This document shows, piece after piece, positions 35,052-46,815 of a stretch of DNA of 64,000 bases. Every line of letters starts with the position of its first letter. Position 1 is the first letter of the stretch. The notes under the pieces are model-generated. The model did not search any database and was not told the DNA's origin. It saw only the letters and a list, made by a program, of their open reading frames with translations. This DNA comes from Calonectria ilicicola (Eukaryota; Ascomycota; Sordariomycetes; Hypocreales; Nectriaceae), in contig CP085828.1 of assembly GCA_020809705.1 (NCBI GenBank), positions 1,736,001 to 1,800,000 of the forward strand. The letters are read 5' to 3'. Both the position numbers and the translations under genes were made by a program.

Positions 35052-35565
35052 AGCAATATTTGAGCTTACGAGAATGGGATATTGTGGGTGTGGTTTTTAT
35101 ATAAAAAAAGCGCATAGGATGGGGCGCTGGATGAAATGAGGTTGGATACGATGCTTTTATGGAAATGATGGAACATACAATACGTATTGCTATATGGGGC
35201 GGGAGGCTTCAAGTGATTTTGCTCTTTGTACTTTAGAATACCCCATTGTTTTCGACGACAGCGTGTTTTCTTATTTACTGGTTGACATGTCTCCTGCATC
35301 TTTATAGGAGCATTCGCAAGATCGGAACATTATGGGCGTTGCCCTTTGCATCAGGGACTGCATAATGTATCACCATTTTATAGGCGTGACGTTACAGTTT
35401 ATATTCATGATATCCGTGGTTTGAATCTTCAATCGGGTCCCAAACATTGGCATGCAGACTCTGGCATTCCATGCCAAACGTCTTTCACGGTATGGGAGCA
35501 AAGTTGTTGATCTCTTCTCGTTTGATACTTCAATTTGGATATCGAGAGCAACGCTAATGATACTC
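35052..35565. other. Convergent 3' region between transcription factor and F-box genes
   Basis: 514 bp holding the two converging 3' ends. No other feature is seen. Confidence 0.65.
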
Positions 35566-37557
35566 TTAATCAAGCGCCGGAACGCTTAAGACCTCAGCCG
35601 GTATCGAAACAATCTCTTCTTCCCCTCCCTCTTCTGCTGTCTCTTCCTCCTCTTCCGCTTCCTCTTCCTCCTCATCTTCTACTTCTTGGTAATCTTCATC
35701 CTCCGGGTCATCCTCATCAGGCAACGCTATTGGGCCAGTGTAACCCGCGGATAGCCCGGGGGCAAAGAACTCGTCAGGTAAAAGATTCTGGTCATCTGCA
35801 GGACCTTTCCAGAAGGCCGTGGGTCCGGCAGGGCCATGGACGTCATAATCTCTGTTAAAATACGGAGTGTGTGAGCACCACAGGTACAAAATGAGAATAT
35901 TTTGGTGATGACTTTAGGGGGGGTGAAAAATGCAACTGACCTGTCGAACCAATTACCAACAACCCCCCGGGCAGAACGGATCCCGCCAACTTGGACACCC
36001 TCACTCCGCCAGCGCTCTTGGCCGTGGAAAATAGAGAATGTGGTCCATCTCACCTCGCCCTCTCTTGTTAAACGAACACTACCTTTAATTTCGATTTCTT
36101 CCTGGTTAGTTAACCGCGGTCTATATTCTAATGGACATGTGAAACTGCAGACAACCTACCTCGAACCCGAGAGTTGGCATCATCCATCGATGTGTCGAGC
36201 GAGCGCGAGACACCCTTGAAATGCACTACTGGCAATTCTTGCCCGTCGTCAGGGCCAGGTGGTTCAATTCTATCAACGTTAATCCGCATCATTATGATGC
36301 GAGTCGCTTCTTCGCCATCAAGGGCGGGACGTGGGGTGTCGGATTCGATAAAGTCACCGGCTGGGAAGTTGTAGGCGAAAAAGTCGGTATAGTCGAGAAA
36401 GCAGACAATCTGGAACCTTTGTATGTTAGCGTGGTTGGTTCCTGTTGATAATTATTTTTCTCTGTGGGATTCAGAGATCACATATAAGTACGAACGCGGT
36501 ACCATGTGCCGGTGACTCCATAAGGGTCACTGGCTTCAAGAGAGGATGTTTCCTGGCCCAGTGGGGATGGCGATGAGTAACTTCCGGGCCAAGATCCGGA
36601 AAACGGGCTGCTCCATATCTCCTTAAATAAATTGGATACTCGATGCCTGTTTCCAATATTCTTGCTCAGCACAATTATGATGGCCTCGACCTTCTCCCAA
36701 TCAACATGGTCCGAGCCATCATCTAGAAAAGGACCCCAGCGAGTGCGCTCGGTGTACTGGCGCAAATCGTATACTTTGGAACAAGCAAATGGGTATGTGC
36801 GAGCTGTCGTAGGGCTGGAAGTATATTGTATTGGCTTCCCGTATAGGCAGTGAAGTTTTGCGCTACGCCGACGCTGACGTATGACGGCAGTTGAGATGCT
36901 TCTGGGAGATGTGCGGGTAGGCGGCATCATGACCTCGCTGCGAGCCCGCTCAAATATGAACGAGCGTTGAAGGAAGGCCTCCTTCGCAGGGTCGAACTTG
37001 AATATTTCATTAAGGAGGTTGGCATTTCTGGATATGGCGTGTGTGTAATTTGGAGGGATTGGCTCATCGTTTGGAGAGGCGTTCTTCAGTAAGCGGTTGA
37101 CTACGTCGTAAACAAAATCAAGTTCGTGTCGCTGGTGAGCGTCAGTTATACACACAGCCAAGGGGGACCAAAAAACAGTATATGTATGAGGCCTTGTATA
37201 TTACCTGTTTGGTCGCCGCATGTTTGGAGCGACATATGGCTTGTAAGCGGGCGATATTGTGTATCTCTGTGACCCAGTCCTGGTCGAGATCTGTTGGTCG
37301 GTCCTGAATTCGGGTTACTAAGGCACGATCTCGTATTGGCCCAGACGGGCAAAACATGTGTTGCATACAAAATTATTCAGGTAGAGCTCTCGAAAGAGCG
37401 CCCTGTTGGTCTTGACGAAGTCGCGGAACGCAGAGCATACGCGGGGCAGTATGACGATATCAGCGGGGTTCAGCAAGGCCAGGATGTGCTGGAGGATTTC
37501 GGCAGGGAGCGTGGTGATATGGGGCATCTTGTCCTTCTTTTTTACGTCCGGATCCAT
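35566..37557 (-). CDS. F-box domain protein with fungal-specific C-terminal domain
   Basis: Probably a substrate adaptor of an SCF ubiquitin ligase. Exons are 37557..37369, 37303..37205, 37131..36496, 36409..36160, 36082..35941 and 35851..35566, giving 533 residues. The F-box is at about residues 11-50 (LPAEILQHILALLNPADIVILPRVCSAF), followed by ALFRELYLNNF. Conserved-looking downstream blocks include AKEAFLQRSFIFERARSEVM, KLHCLYG, YPFACSKVYDLRQYTERTRWGPFLDDGS, VTGTWYRIVCFLDYTDFFAYNF, GSVRLTREGEVRWTTFSIF and ERWRSEGVQVGG, then DYDVHGPAGPTAFWK. The tail is almost purely acidic (a run of Glu). The donor at 36495 (GTTCGT) and the acceptor at 36083 were chosen for reading frame and family sense; nearer AGs give a stop or a 32-bp intron. 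Substrates are unknown. Confidence 0.84.
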
Positions 37558-38200
37558 ATTTTTGGAATGAAGCGAAGAATTAAAGATGAAGAGAAAGACG
37601 CTGTAATAGGACACGAGGTTGCGTGGGTGCCTCCAGATGATACTATATCGAGTGATGTCGGACTTAACGGAGAGGGTTCCCAATGCATCTGATCGGCCAT
37701 TTTGGCAAGGGTGGGGGGTTGGTGGAGGGGTGGCCTACCCTAGACACTGCATCAGTCAGCTGTATTCTAGCCCCTTAACGTGCTCCTTTAGATCAAATTA
37801 AGCCACTAGTTTTTTTTAGATCTTGTCAAGACTCATATTTCTCCGTAATATTTTTTCTACTTCCAATTTTGATTATCTTTTACATCATGTCGTGTCAAAA
37901 TGACCATAAATAAAAGTCGTGTGTGGGGACGCAGCAGGGATATCATCACCAACAACTCCCCAATTATACGAATGGGATGCATCGCAAATGATGGTGCTTG
38001 TATATTAGGCCAAATCTGGTTTTCAAAATTTCGAGACAGATACAAGGGTAAAACCAAAATCTCAGCAAACCATAATCTATGAAAACTCCATGACCTCGCA
38101 CGCCTATCTTCTTAGTCCGACCAAGCAACTCTACAAGTGCTGTTCTATATACGCCAATGGGTACCATGTGAAGAAATAGCAAGCAGCCACCACAAGGAAT
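37558..38200. other. Intergenic: F-box gene upstream region and thioesterase 3' flank
   Basis: Sequence of 643 bp, AT-rich near 37800-37870. No coding or repeat feature is seen. Confidence 0.65.
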
Positions 38201-38800
38201 TCACAATTTAAGACTAGCATCTATATTTACCTTACCATGTTCGCAGACAGCCAGTAATGTCTTATCACTCTTTCGCCTCATCACCCCACGCAGTGATGCT
38301 AGCTTTTTGCCCAGCTGGATAATTTCGCATTCAATCAACACCTCCTCGCCTACAGTCACGGGGCGCATATATGTGACATTGAGGGTTCGGCTAACGCCCA
38401 AGAACTGCCAGAAGCCGGGTCGGTTGACCATGGCAAGAGGTAGTGTAGTGCAGTAGTCAAACAAGGTTGCTGCACACCCGCCATGCAAATTGTCAAGCCG
38501 ATTGCAGTTGTCTGGCTGGACCGTGTAGGAGAAGGTACATGATGGGTGAGGCCAGGCTGGATCAGTAGACACAAGCTTGAGATGTGGGACCAAACTTCTC
38601 ATCCACTCCTACAGCGCGCTGATTAGTTGATGTCAATGTCAAGTGGCGATGGCCGTACGTACGCCGGCGTCGAGACGAGCTTCATCCTTGGCCGTGAGCT
38701 TGAGCCATGCATTGATTTTCTCCTCGGGCGTGCCATTGTCAAGCACGTTGCGCTCGGCAGCGGACGCCGACTCGCGACTCTTGTCCCACGCGTCGCCCAT
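38201..38800 (-). CDS. Hotdog-fold acyl-CoA thioesterase (PaaI/THEM-like)
   Basis: Predicted to hydrolyse acyl-CoA thioesters. Exons are 38800..38663 and 38608..38201 (intron 38609-38662, donor GTACGT), giving 181 residues, a normal length. The hotdog core has LDNLHGGCAATLFDYCTTL, with HGG near 88-90 and the Asp near 97 that PaaI-like enzymes use in catalysis. It is followed by SRTLNVTYMRPVTVGEEVLIECEI and KLASLRGVMRR. The first exon is a charged helical extension (EEKINAWLKLTAKDEARLDAG). The protein ends in LKL, close to but not the classic peroxisomal SKL-type signal. It is divergent from PEX12 with 681 bp between start codons. Substrate and location are unknown. Confidence 0.87.
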
Positions 38801-39481
38801 TGCTTGGTCTTGCACTGATGGGGACGGGATGGTGTCCGATGTCAAGATTGCTTGAGTGGGACGTGGCGCTAAGCTAGGGTAGTGATGCAAGTGGTTGGCA
38901 TGAAGCAATTCTGTGGTGGTGGTGATGTTGATGAGAATCAGTGAGGGCGATCTGAATGAGTTATGAAACCAAGGTTCAGTTTGATGCATAGAGCATCAGA
39001 TGAACGCAGTTCAAATTGGCTTTCGGGTGCTGCGCCGCGGCCTGGTTTGGTCGCGTTCCAGTGCGATTCCAGGGCCAAGGCACTTGGGCGGAGTCGGTTG
39101 AAAATGCCGAGGCTATCGGTGGCTGTTGCATTTGGGTGCGCTTCCCAACCGCGGTAGTGGTGTCCTCGCTGTAAAGCGCTCCTGATAACAGTGTTCTTAG
39201 GCGGTAATTGGTGTATCGCAGTGCTGGAGAGCCACTGTCGGTGGATCTCGCATTTGGTGATCCTTGCTTTGATCCAAAATCCGGGGTGACAGAGTGGAGC
39301 CCACTTGCTGAGAATTAACCTACCTCCGGCTCGCCTTATGCATCTCTTCATCTTACCAATTACGCCGCTCACTCATGTTTCTTTTGTTCTCTCATTCACC
39401 ACCACGACGCGATCATAATACACGGGCGCACAACATCTCCCATTCCTATTCTTACAGCTGCGCTTCGCACTCCTTATCGCC
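38801..39481. promoter_or_regulatory. Divergent upstream region of the thioesterase and PEX12
   Basis: Sequence of 681 bp between two divergent start codons, with short CCACCACCAC repeats near 38913 (as GTGGTGGTGG on the plus strand). No clear TATA box is seen. Confidence 0.45.
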
Positions 39482-40762
39482 ATGGAATTCGTCACGGCCC
39501 TTCGGGGCACCTTTGATGAGCAAAAGCCTTCGCTTTTCGAAGTTCTCTCCGAGCAGCAGCTGAACGCCCTCCTCCCGCCTACACTGCGCTACCTCCTCAC
39601 CGTCGCGACACACCGACATCCCCGTTACCTGCTGCGTATACTCAACTCCTTCGATGAGCTCTACGCTGGCGCCATGCTGCTCATCGAGCGCCACTACCTG
39701 CGCACACGCGGCGGCTCCTTTACCGAGAACTTTTACGGCCTGAAGCGCGAGAAGGGCCTTCACACCGAGATCCCCCGAGCTACCATGTCCTCGCCGGGAG
39801 TAGTCCGCGAAACCCTCAAGCTCTCTACTAAGGATGTTTGGAAGAACCTGCTCGTCCTGGTTGGAATCCCTTATCTCAAGCGCAAGCTTGATGAGAGCTA
39901 TGAGGTCAATGCACCACGCGCCCTCCTCGGCGCTGCGTATACGCGAATGCCCGATAATCCCACTCTCCGCCAACGATTCTTACATTACTACCGATGGTTC
40001 CTGCGGAACATCTACCCGAGCGTCAATGCAGGATACTATTTTGCTATGCTTGCCTTCAACCTGGCCTATCTTTTTGATGGCACTAAATATCACAGCCCTC
40101 TCATGTGGTTGATCGGAACTCGGATACGCAGAATGACAGGCGAGGATTACAGGGCTATTGAACGACTATCGGAGGTTGCGGAGAAGGGCAACAGGCCTGG
40201 TCGAGGCTCGTTCTTGAACCCCCGCGAGCTGGGCCCTCGTCTTCTCTCCAGTCTCTCCCTTCTGCTACCCACGAGTATCTTTGCTCTGAAGTTCCTTGAG
40301 TGGTGGTACCAGTCCGATTTCGCGAAGCAGCTGTCTCGACGAGCAACAGAAAGCGTGGACTTGCCTCCGCCCGTGCTATCTGGCCTTCAGCGCAAGGGTG
40401 GTGCGGATAAAAAGAAGGAGAAGGCGAACGAAGAATCGAACAACGAAGGAGAAAGTGCGCCGTCAGCAGGAGATGCCCCTATTGCTACAGGTTCCCTATT
40501 GCCAATTTTAACAGTTCCTGCCCCGGAAGATTCGGGGCTGTGTCCGATTTGCGTCGATGGCATTGTCACACCCACGGCCTGCCAAACCGGCATGGTATAC
40601 TGTTACACATGTATCCATAAATGGCTCGAGGGCATTCACCCCAAGCAAGAGGCTTTTATGGAAGAGCATACTGGAAAGTGGGAGAGTGGCCAAGGGAGAT
40701 GCGCCGTTACGGGGAAACGTGTCTTGGGTGGAACAGAGGGGCTTAGGCGAATCATGGTATAG
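39482..40762 (+). CDS. PEX12: Peroxin 12, RING subunit of the peroxisomal ubiquitin ligase
   Basis: Pex12 forms, with Pex2 and Pex10, the membrane ubiquitin ligase that recycles the import receptor Pex5. Intronless, 426 residues, normal length. The N-terminal Pex2/Pex12 domain begins [27 protein letters not shown] and runs through [49 protein letters not shown] and the hydrophobic [36 protein letters not shown] Lys/Glu-rich linker precedes the C-terminal RING-like motif ([31 protein letters not shown]). As in other Pex12 proteins this RING looks incomplete, without the final Cys pair. Confidence 0.96.
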   Translation: MEFVTALRGTFDEQKPSLFEVLSEQQLNALLPPTLRYLLTVATHRHPRYLLRILNSFDELYAGAMLLIERHYLRTRGGSFTENFYGLKREKGLHTEIPRATMSSPGVVRETLKLSTKDVWKNLLVLVGIPYLKRKLDESYEVNAPRALLGAAYTRMPDNPTLRQRFLHYYRWFLRNIYPSVNAGYYFAMLAFNLAYLFDGTKYHSPLMWLIGTRIRRMTGEDYRAIERLSEVAEKGNRPGRGSFLNPRELGPRLLSSLSLLLPTSIFALKFLEWWYQSDFAKQLSRRATESVDLPPPVLSGLQRKGGADKKKEKANEESNNEGESAPSAGDAPIATGSLLPILTVPAPEDSGLCPICVDGIVTPTACQTGMVYCYTCIHKWLEGIHPKQEAFMEEHTGKWESGQGRCAVTGKRVLGGTEGLRRIMV

Positions 40763-41481
40763 AACTACCTCATGCCACTATTGTGTGTTTAAGAAGTAGG
40801 CAACGGTCACAATTTTCCCTTTCTTTTTGGGTATGGAGCGGGCGTTTGGTTTCAATACCCGGGAGTCTTCGTGTTTCTCTTCTCAAGAGGTATGTGAGAA
40901 AAGCTATATGTCTAGTATGGCATTTGGCTGCCATCAGGAGGAATGGAATAATGCGCGTCACTGTCTTAGAAAAAACCGTCTGATTGGCGTCGAGGCGCTT
41001 GGGTTGCCGCCTGCGGAAGAATGTCTTGGACCGTTTCCTCGTTGACCAATACCCTGTCTTTGGTTCTTTTGCGGGCCTGGCATTGTCTCTGGACCTTGGA
41101 ATGCAGAACAAAGAGATATTAATTACCGCGCGGGTGGTTGATGGCTATAGTGGTCTAACAATGCACTGGTCTCACTATTGCATTCTCTCACGGGGGACTA
41201 AACCGGCACTACTGGAACGCCTTTGTGCCGCGTGGTGTCTTGACGGACTATCGAACCCCTGGTCAACCTTCCTCAAGTATGCGGTAGGTTGTCCAGCCTC
41301 GATTGAAGGAATTTCGGGTGGTCGGCGGTCGGTTGTAGGAGTAAAGCTGTAAAGTAGACAATAGATATAAAGAACATGATTTGCCCTATGTCCAACTTCT
41401 GTTCTATATCCCAACACCTTGTATTACCCCATTCAACTAGTTCACCTGGTTTTCTTGGGCTGATCTTTTGGAGAATCGAAA
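40763..41481. other. Intergenic between PEX12 and the GH16 gene
   Basis: Sequence of 719 bp. It was searched for a first exon carrying a signal peptide for the GH16 gene; none was found in a usable frame. The frame leading into the GH16 coding sequence has stops at 41377 and 41461. Confidence 0.5.
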
Positions 41482-43614
41482 ATGGCCTACTCCTTGCTCA
41501 CCTCCTATGCTGGGGAATCATTGCTCTCTGGGTTCAACTGGATCAACACACCAGACCTTTCCCATGGCTACGTTGCGTAAGAATATGCTCCGACAACGTT
41601 TTGTCCATCACCTTCTTGCTAACAGAATAATAGATACCAGAGCCAAGAGGATGCTCGTGTTCAGGGTCTCTACTCGGCGGACCCTGAAACACAAGTAGTT
41701 CGCCTAGGTGTTGACCACAAGCATACGTATAGTCTAGACCAGGGACGACCTAGCATTCGGTTGGAGAGCAAGGAGGCCTATAACCATGGCCTTATCATTG
41801 CCGATTTTCTTCACATGCCGCCTTCGCAATGTGGTGTCTGGCCAGCGTGTAAGTTGCTGACGTGTACATTTGCCAATACGGTTTCTAACTGATTGTTTAG
41901 TCTGGGCCTACGGCGCCAATTGGCCTCACGGAGGCGAGCTGGATATCATAGAGGGAGCCAACCTCGCTCAGGATAATATCATTTCGGCCCACACCGGAGA
42001 TGGCTGTTTCCTTGACCCCACGGATGATGATTTCTACACCGGCACGGCCCGAAACTACGATTGCGCCGTTGGCTCGCAGAATATTGGATGCGGTTATAAC
42101 CCTCCTGTCAACGACACTTCATCTTATGGCACCAAATTCAACCAGGCCAACGGTGGAGTCTATGCTGTGCAGTGGGATTCGGACTACCTTCGCGTCTGGC
42201 ACTTTCCTCGCAACGCCATCCCTGCGGATATCTTGGCCAAGGAGCCGGATCCAGAATGCTGGGGACTTCCAGAGGCCATCTTTGGCGGCGATAAGTGCGA
42301 CGTGGACTCGTTCTACAAGAATATGAACATTGTCATCAATATTGTGAGTGCACAGTGCCATGAATTGAATGTGTCAAGAAAGCTAACAATGGCCTAGAAC
42401 TTCTGCGGCGACTATGGTGAGGCTACTTGGGGCACCTTTTCTGAGTGCAAAGCGCTGGCCTCTACATGCAAGGAATATGTTGCTAGTACCCCAGAAGCCT
42501 TCACGAACGCGTAAGCACACGTCTCCCATGATTTTTCACCATGATAGCAAACTAATTCTATTCTAGATACTGGGACGTGAAGTACATCGACATCTATAAG
42601 ACCACTGGCGCTGCTTCTCCGGAATCCAACAAAGACAATAACGTATACAACAGCATGGATGCAACTCAACCTACAGTTACCACCGCCATGACAACTTTGT
42701 CGACTCTCCTAGTCACTGGCCCTGAAGATGCCAGCACCACTAGTACTCCTTCTTCCAATAAAGCCAAGGTGAATGAATACACATATCTTGGTTGCTTCGG
42801 CTCGAGCTCCGGCTTTAAAACATTTGATCTCACCCTCGAGAGCACCGAGATGACAATAGAGCGATGTATTAATGCCTGCGACGGCACCAAACACATTGGA
42901 GTCTTCGAGAAAAAGTGCTACTGCGCTGAAGATCTTGACAAAAACACCCGGGCCCTGGCCAACTCCTTGGCCTGCGATCACACGTGCCCCGGCGACGAGG
43001 ACGAGTTCTGCGGCGGCCTCGCAGGCTCCCGCAACAACGCCACAGCCCGTCGCGTAATCCTTGGCCGAGATGCCCCCAGCTATTATCTCCTAAGCGTCTA
43101 CGCCGATTTGACCAATGATGACGACAAGGAGGCCCTCCCTCCGCCCATGCACCCCGTTCCTGGGGTTACACCACCTGCTGCGCAATATGTGCGGACAACA
43201 ACTATCAAATACATGATTCCCTGTCCGACAAACCCACAAACCCTCATGACCACTGAATATGTTGCCACAGTGGAAGACTGCAGCTGCACCGAACAGCCAC
43301 CTGTCCCGATGGAGACCAAGGTACTTGATTGCCAGGGCTGCGGTCCCAAGGGCGCGAGCACGGTGACGGTGACTATCCCAGTCACTGCTGTACAAAATGT
43401 TGAGCTCAGCTCTATTCTGCACCCGACTCCTGAGCCTGTTTCTACCCCTGCGGCCAGACTTGGGTATCTCAACATGACAGTTCCAAAGCGATTCCAGCCA
43501 TCTATAACCACCCCTGAAGCTCCCTTGAAGGTATCTGGGAGTGGGTGGAAGCAAGCACAGAGTGGCATTAGCTTGACCATACTCGCAGGGCTGGTTTCCC
43601 TGGTGCTGATTTAA
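41482..43614 (+). CDS. GH16 family glucanase/transglycosylase with WSC domain and GPI-anchor signal
   Basis: A cell-wall enzyme acting on beta-1,3(4)-glucan. Exons are 41482-41576, 41634-41848, 41901-42343, 42398-42510 and 42567-43614, giving 637 residues from the ATG at 41482. GH16 core: [45 protein letters not shown] (catalytic ExDxxE), HTGDGCF and YAVQWDSDYLRVW. A WSC domain follows (YTYLGCFGSSSGF through CYCAEDL to CPGDEDEFCGG, rich in paired Cys). The end is a Ser/Gly-rich site and a hydrophobic tail (ISLTILAGLVSLVLI), typical of a GPI signal. Oddly, no signal peptide is visible: the protein begins directly with MAYSLLTSYAG, which in relatives follows a signal peptide. A missed far-upstream exon, a frame error or loss of the 5' exon are all possible. 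Confidence 0.82.
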
Positions 43615-43939
43615 AAGGGAGGATTTGGAATCACCATTTATCCTAGCACCTGGATTTTTTATTTTCTAATTTTGGCAATAAATTTCAACTCCTTCTTTTC
43701 TTAGCTAGGAAATTAGAGGAAGGGGTAAGTGAGAAGAAACAGGCGATGGACAGATGGATTATAAATATTTGGGATACCCCGGGATTTTGGTAAGCGAAGA
43801 GACGGAATTTTTTTTTAGATAGAATATGATAGTAATAGATATAAATAAATAAGGATTTCCATTTGTTGAATTCAGAGCCCCAACTCCCGATAATTTCTTT
43901 GAATCATGACTAGATGCATGTGGCTGATGCCTCGGATGC
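43615..43939. other. Convergent 3' region between GH16 and metallophosphoesterase genes
   Basis: AT-rich 325 bp with T runs near 43658-43670 and 43809-43816, and polyadenylation-like AATAAA at 43677-43682. Nothing else is seen. Confidence 0.6.
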
Positions 43940-45027
43940 TTAAATGTCGATGACTACGGCTCTGTTCTTGATCCTGCCGGTGTTCCCATACATCTGTCCT
44001 GCGTTGACCATCAAACCACCGCGGTTGCTACCAGGACCAGACATAAGCCACTTCCAAAGCACACTGTGAACACCCAGGCGGAATAAGCTGATCATGTCGA
44101 CCCAAGCCTCGTTGGGGAAAAAGTCACGGATGAGACCTCGACGAGGACGTGACAGGAGGCGCTCATACACTTCCTGAAAATCATCAAAGTAAACGGATTC
44201 CTTGCCATAACCCCAGTGGACATGACCAAATACGTGTAATCGAGGTTTGACGCGCCATATCTCTCGCAGAAGGTGACGACAACCAAGACCAAGGTCACGG
44301 TGGTGAAGCTGAATGACTGTTAATCAGGGGCCACTTTTCACACAGTAGGCATGACCAGACTTACTGGAGGGCAGTGGGTCACTAAAATATCGGTTTCAAG
44401 AGGAATCTTGCTCAGCCATGGATGGGTATCATCAGTGTATTGGAACCTGCAGTAAAACCCGTGTTAGTCATAATCGCTTATCAATTCAAAGTCCCGCCTG
44501 TCTTACGCAAATTCTTTGGGCCCAATCTCGGGGATGTCTGGGACGCCAAATATGTTCACTTTGCGGCCCTTGATCTCTTGGGTCGTCATAGAACCTTCAA
44601 GGTAATGAATACCAGTCAAGTTGGGTGTGGCACCGGTCCGCACGTCCTCAGCAGGACGACTGGAGGGGTCAAACCAGCTATCATGATTCCCCGCTACAAC
44701 AACTTTGACTGGGTGCGGCTGAGCGCGGAGCCAGTCGAGCTGGGCATCAATGTCTGCTACAGTTCCAGCATTTGTGAGGTCGCCCGCGTGGATGAGGATG
44801 TCGCCGGGGGGCACGGACACTGTTTGGTCGTGCGTATCTGAGATGCACACGACGCGAATCGCAGGCTTGTTGCGAGGCGTAGCAAATGGCCGACCGCGCA
44901 GGAAGAGAACGATATAGTAAAATTGAATCGATAGGAAGGTGAGAGGAGATGAGAGGAAGTTGTCGATGAGCGTCATGGGCTCCCACTGGTTGCGGCGCCG
45001 TAGGCCGAGACAGGTGAGGAGACCCAT
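43940..45027 (-). CDS. Calcineurin-like metallophosphoesterase with N-terminal membrane segment
   Basis: A two-metal phosphoesterase of the group containing MPPED1/2; the substrate is not known. Exons are 45027..44507, 44446..44365 and 44308..43940, giving 323 residues. The metal-binding motifs appear in order: CISDTHDQ (DxH), DILIHAGDLTN (GD), VVAGNHDSWFD (GNHD), DILVTHCPP (H) and HVFGHVHWGYG (GHxH), so it should be active. An N-terminal hydrophobic stretch (SSPLTFLSIQFYYIVLFLRG, about 26-45) suggests a single membrane anchor. The C-terminal part (GLMVNAGQMYGNTGRIKNRAVVIDI) contains the family's closing strand. Both introns join in frame. Confidence 0.88.
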
Positions 45028-46815
45028 AGCGGCAGGCTTGATTTAGCTACTGCAGAGGGGAGCGGGAGTCAATTGGCCTTGGGCCAGCATGGAATGGATA
45101 GACGCAGGGCCCAGGGAGCAAAAATGAATGCCCAGAAACGCCTCGTTTATGCGGCGGTGATGATCGTGGTGGTGTTGAAGGTGGATGCTTGCTTTTGCTG
45201 AATGACGCTGACGGATGGAAGCCACCCCGCGCTTCGCTGCAGCTGGGGGGGCAAACAGAAGCTTTGACTGCTAGCCAACCGATGCGAGCACGCGTTTTAG
45301 TGAGCGACCCCACTAGAGCTCCGGGACAAATTCTGGGCACGTGGAATAGTTATGCCTTTGACTCTACTATTTTGCTTGCCTTTTTACATTATTTCAGACG
45401 AAGATGGAGATGTTTATTTAATCAAAAATCTCAAACTTACCCGTCCCTTCTCATCCAAATTTTGGGCATCCAGCACAGTATCTTTGCGAATATGGCCTGA
45501 GGGACACTCTTTCAATGTGGTCGGGGATTTCCATCCTCTCATCTACGTCCACGAGTCTTCAATCTTCTATGCCTAATGCTCCTCAAGCCACCCGTCCAAC
45601 TCACCACAGTGATGTAAAAATGGGGCGCCATGGAATATGGCAGGATTTTTTATAGACCGCCAACAGCAATCCCGGCCTCAAAAAAATAGTGGCAGGTGCA
45701 TCTCTTCATCAATCTCGGTTAGAAACTGGACAGCAGGTAGCAAGGTGTTCATGTTGGTCAGAGGCTGCGTTGTTGAATACATGGTCCGCTATCTAGAGGA
45801 ACAATTTTGCGGAGGAGCCTTGGCCACGGTAGAAGTGAGATCGATGTTTAGTGTAGATTATCTATGGCGAAATTATGTCAGGAAGGAATTGTTCGGCTTC
45901 GTCCTCTATAAGTGAATGACCTGCAATAACTTGGGTCTGAACATGAGGTGTGTTGTCTTAGCCTGTGTGTATACCTTGGAAGAACTTAAATTCTAGTCAA
46001 GAGATTTGCAATGAGAAATAATTCAATAAATCATCTTTGAAGATATATGCCATCCATAGTGTCGTAGCATCAGCCGTAACTTGTGTTTTTTTTATGTATT
46101 TTCGGAGGGAGATGGGATATCCTTTCAGTCACCTCCTAGCTCCCACCAATACCTAACAAGGCATGTTAGTTCCTATTGGCCATTTGAAAAATCGAAAAGA
46201 CCCTCTTGGGCTTCGTTGATAACTAGGAAATCTTGCAGTCAAATAATAATGTGATCATTCTAAGTTCATTCTCCCCTTTATTCTGAGATCAAAAAGGGAA
46301 AACGTATACCAGATGGTTTTATATATCTATTCATGCTTATAACTGTATGCTCCACTAGAGACGGTTATTGAGAATCGTGCATCTGCACAGAGACGATGAT
46401 GCACATTATTTTGGTCTTCACATGTCCGCCAAGCGCACGCTTGCTTGAGTGGATCCGCACGTCCCCTGCGCAGCTGAAGTGAAGCAAGCTCTAGTGGATC
46501 CCAAACACAATGATTGGTCCTAAACGCAAGAGAGAAACCATGCCACAAGCTTGGAGCTGAGGTGGTGCGGGGCACATCTCGAAGACACGATGCCCTAAAG
46601 GGATCGGCAGGTGACGTCGCTCCCAATTCTATCTGAACTTGATTCTCATCGTCACCGTCGTCATCATCCCAGTGCCGCGGTGTCGTACATCGTATCCTGA
46701 TCCTGCTTTCTTAGCATCACAAAATTCCCTACATGTCGAATCCTTCATCCAAATAAAACTGAGCGCTCTATCTCACTTTATCTATTGGCACTGAATTGCC
46801 TCCACCCCACCTGCA
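45028..46815. other. Intergenic upstream regions of metallophosphoesterase and anoctamin-like genes
   Basis: 1.8 kb between two divergent genes, AT-rich around 45950-46330. A 92-codon frame at 45637-45915 shows no recognisable feature and was not called. Confidence 0.6.

Noticed and set aside
36108..36159. A 32-bp intron in the F-box gene ending at the first AG
   Set aside because: Too short for a fungal intron; the 77-bp alternative keeps the frame, includes a CTAAC branch site and gives the family-like sequence GSVRLT.
39452..39973. 173-codon frame antisense to PEX12
   Set aside because: Shadow of a well-supported coding sequence.
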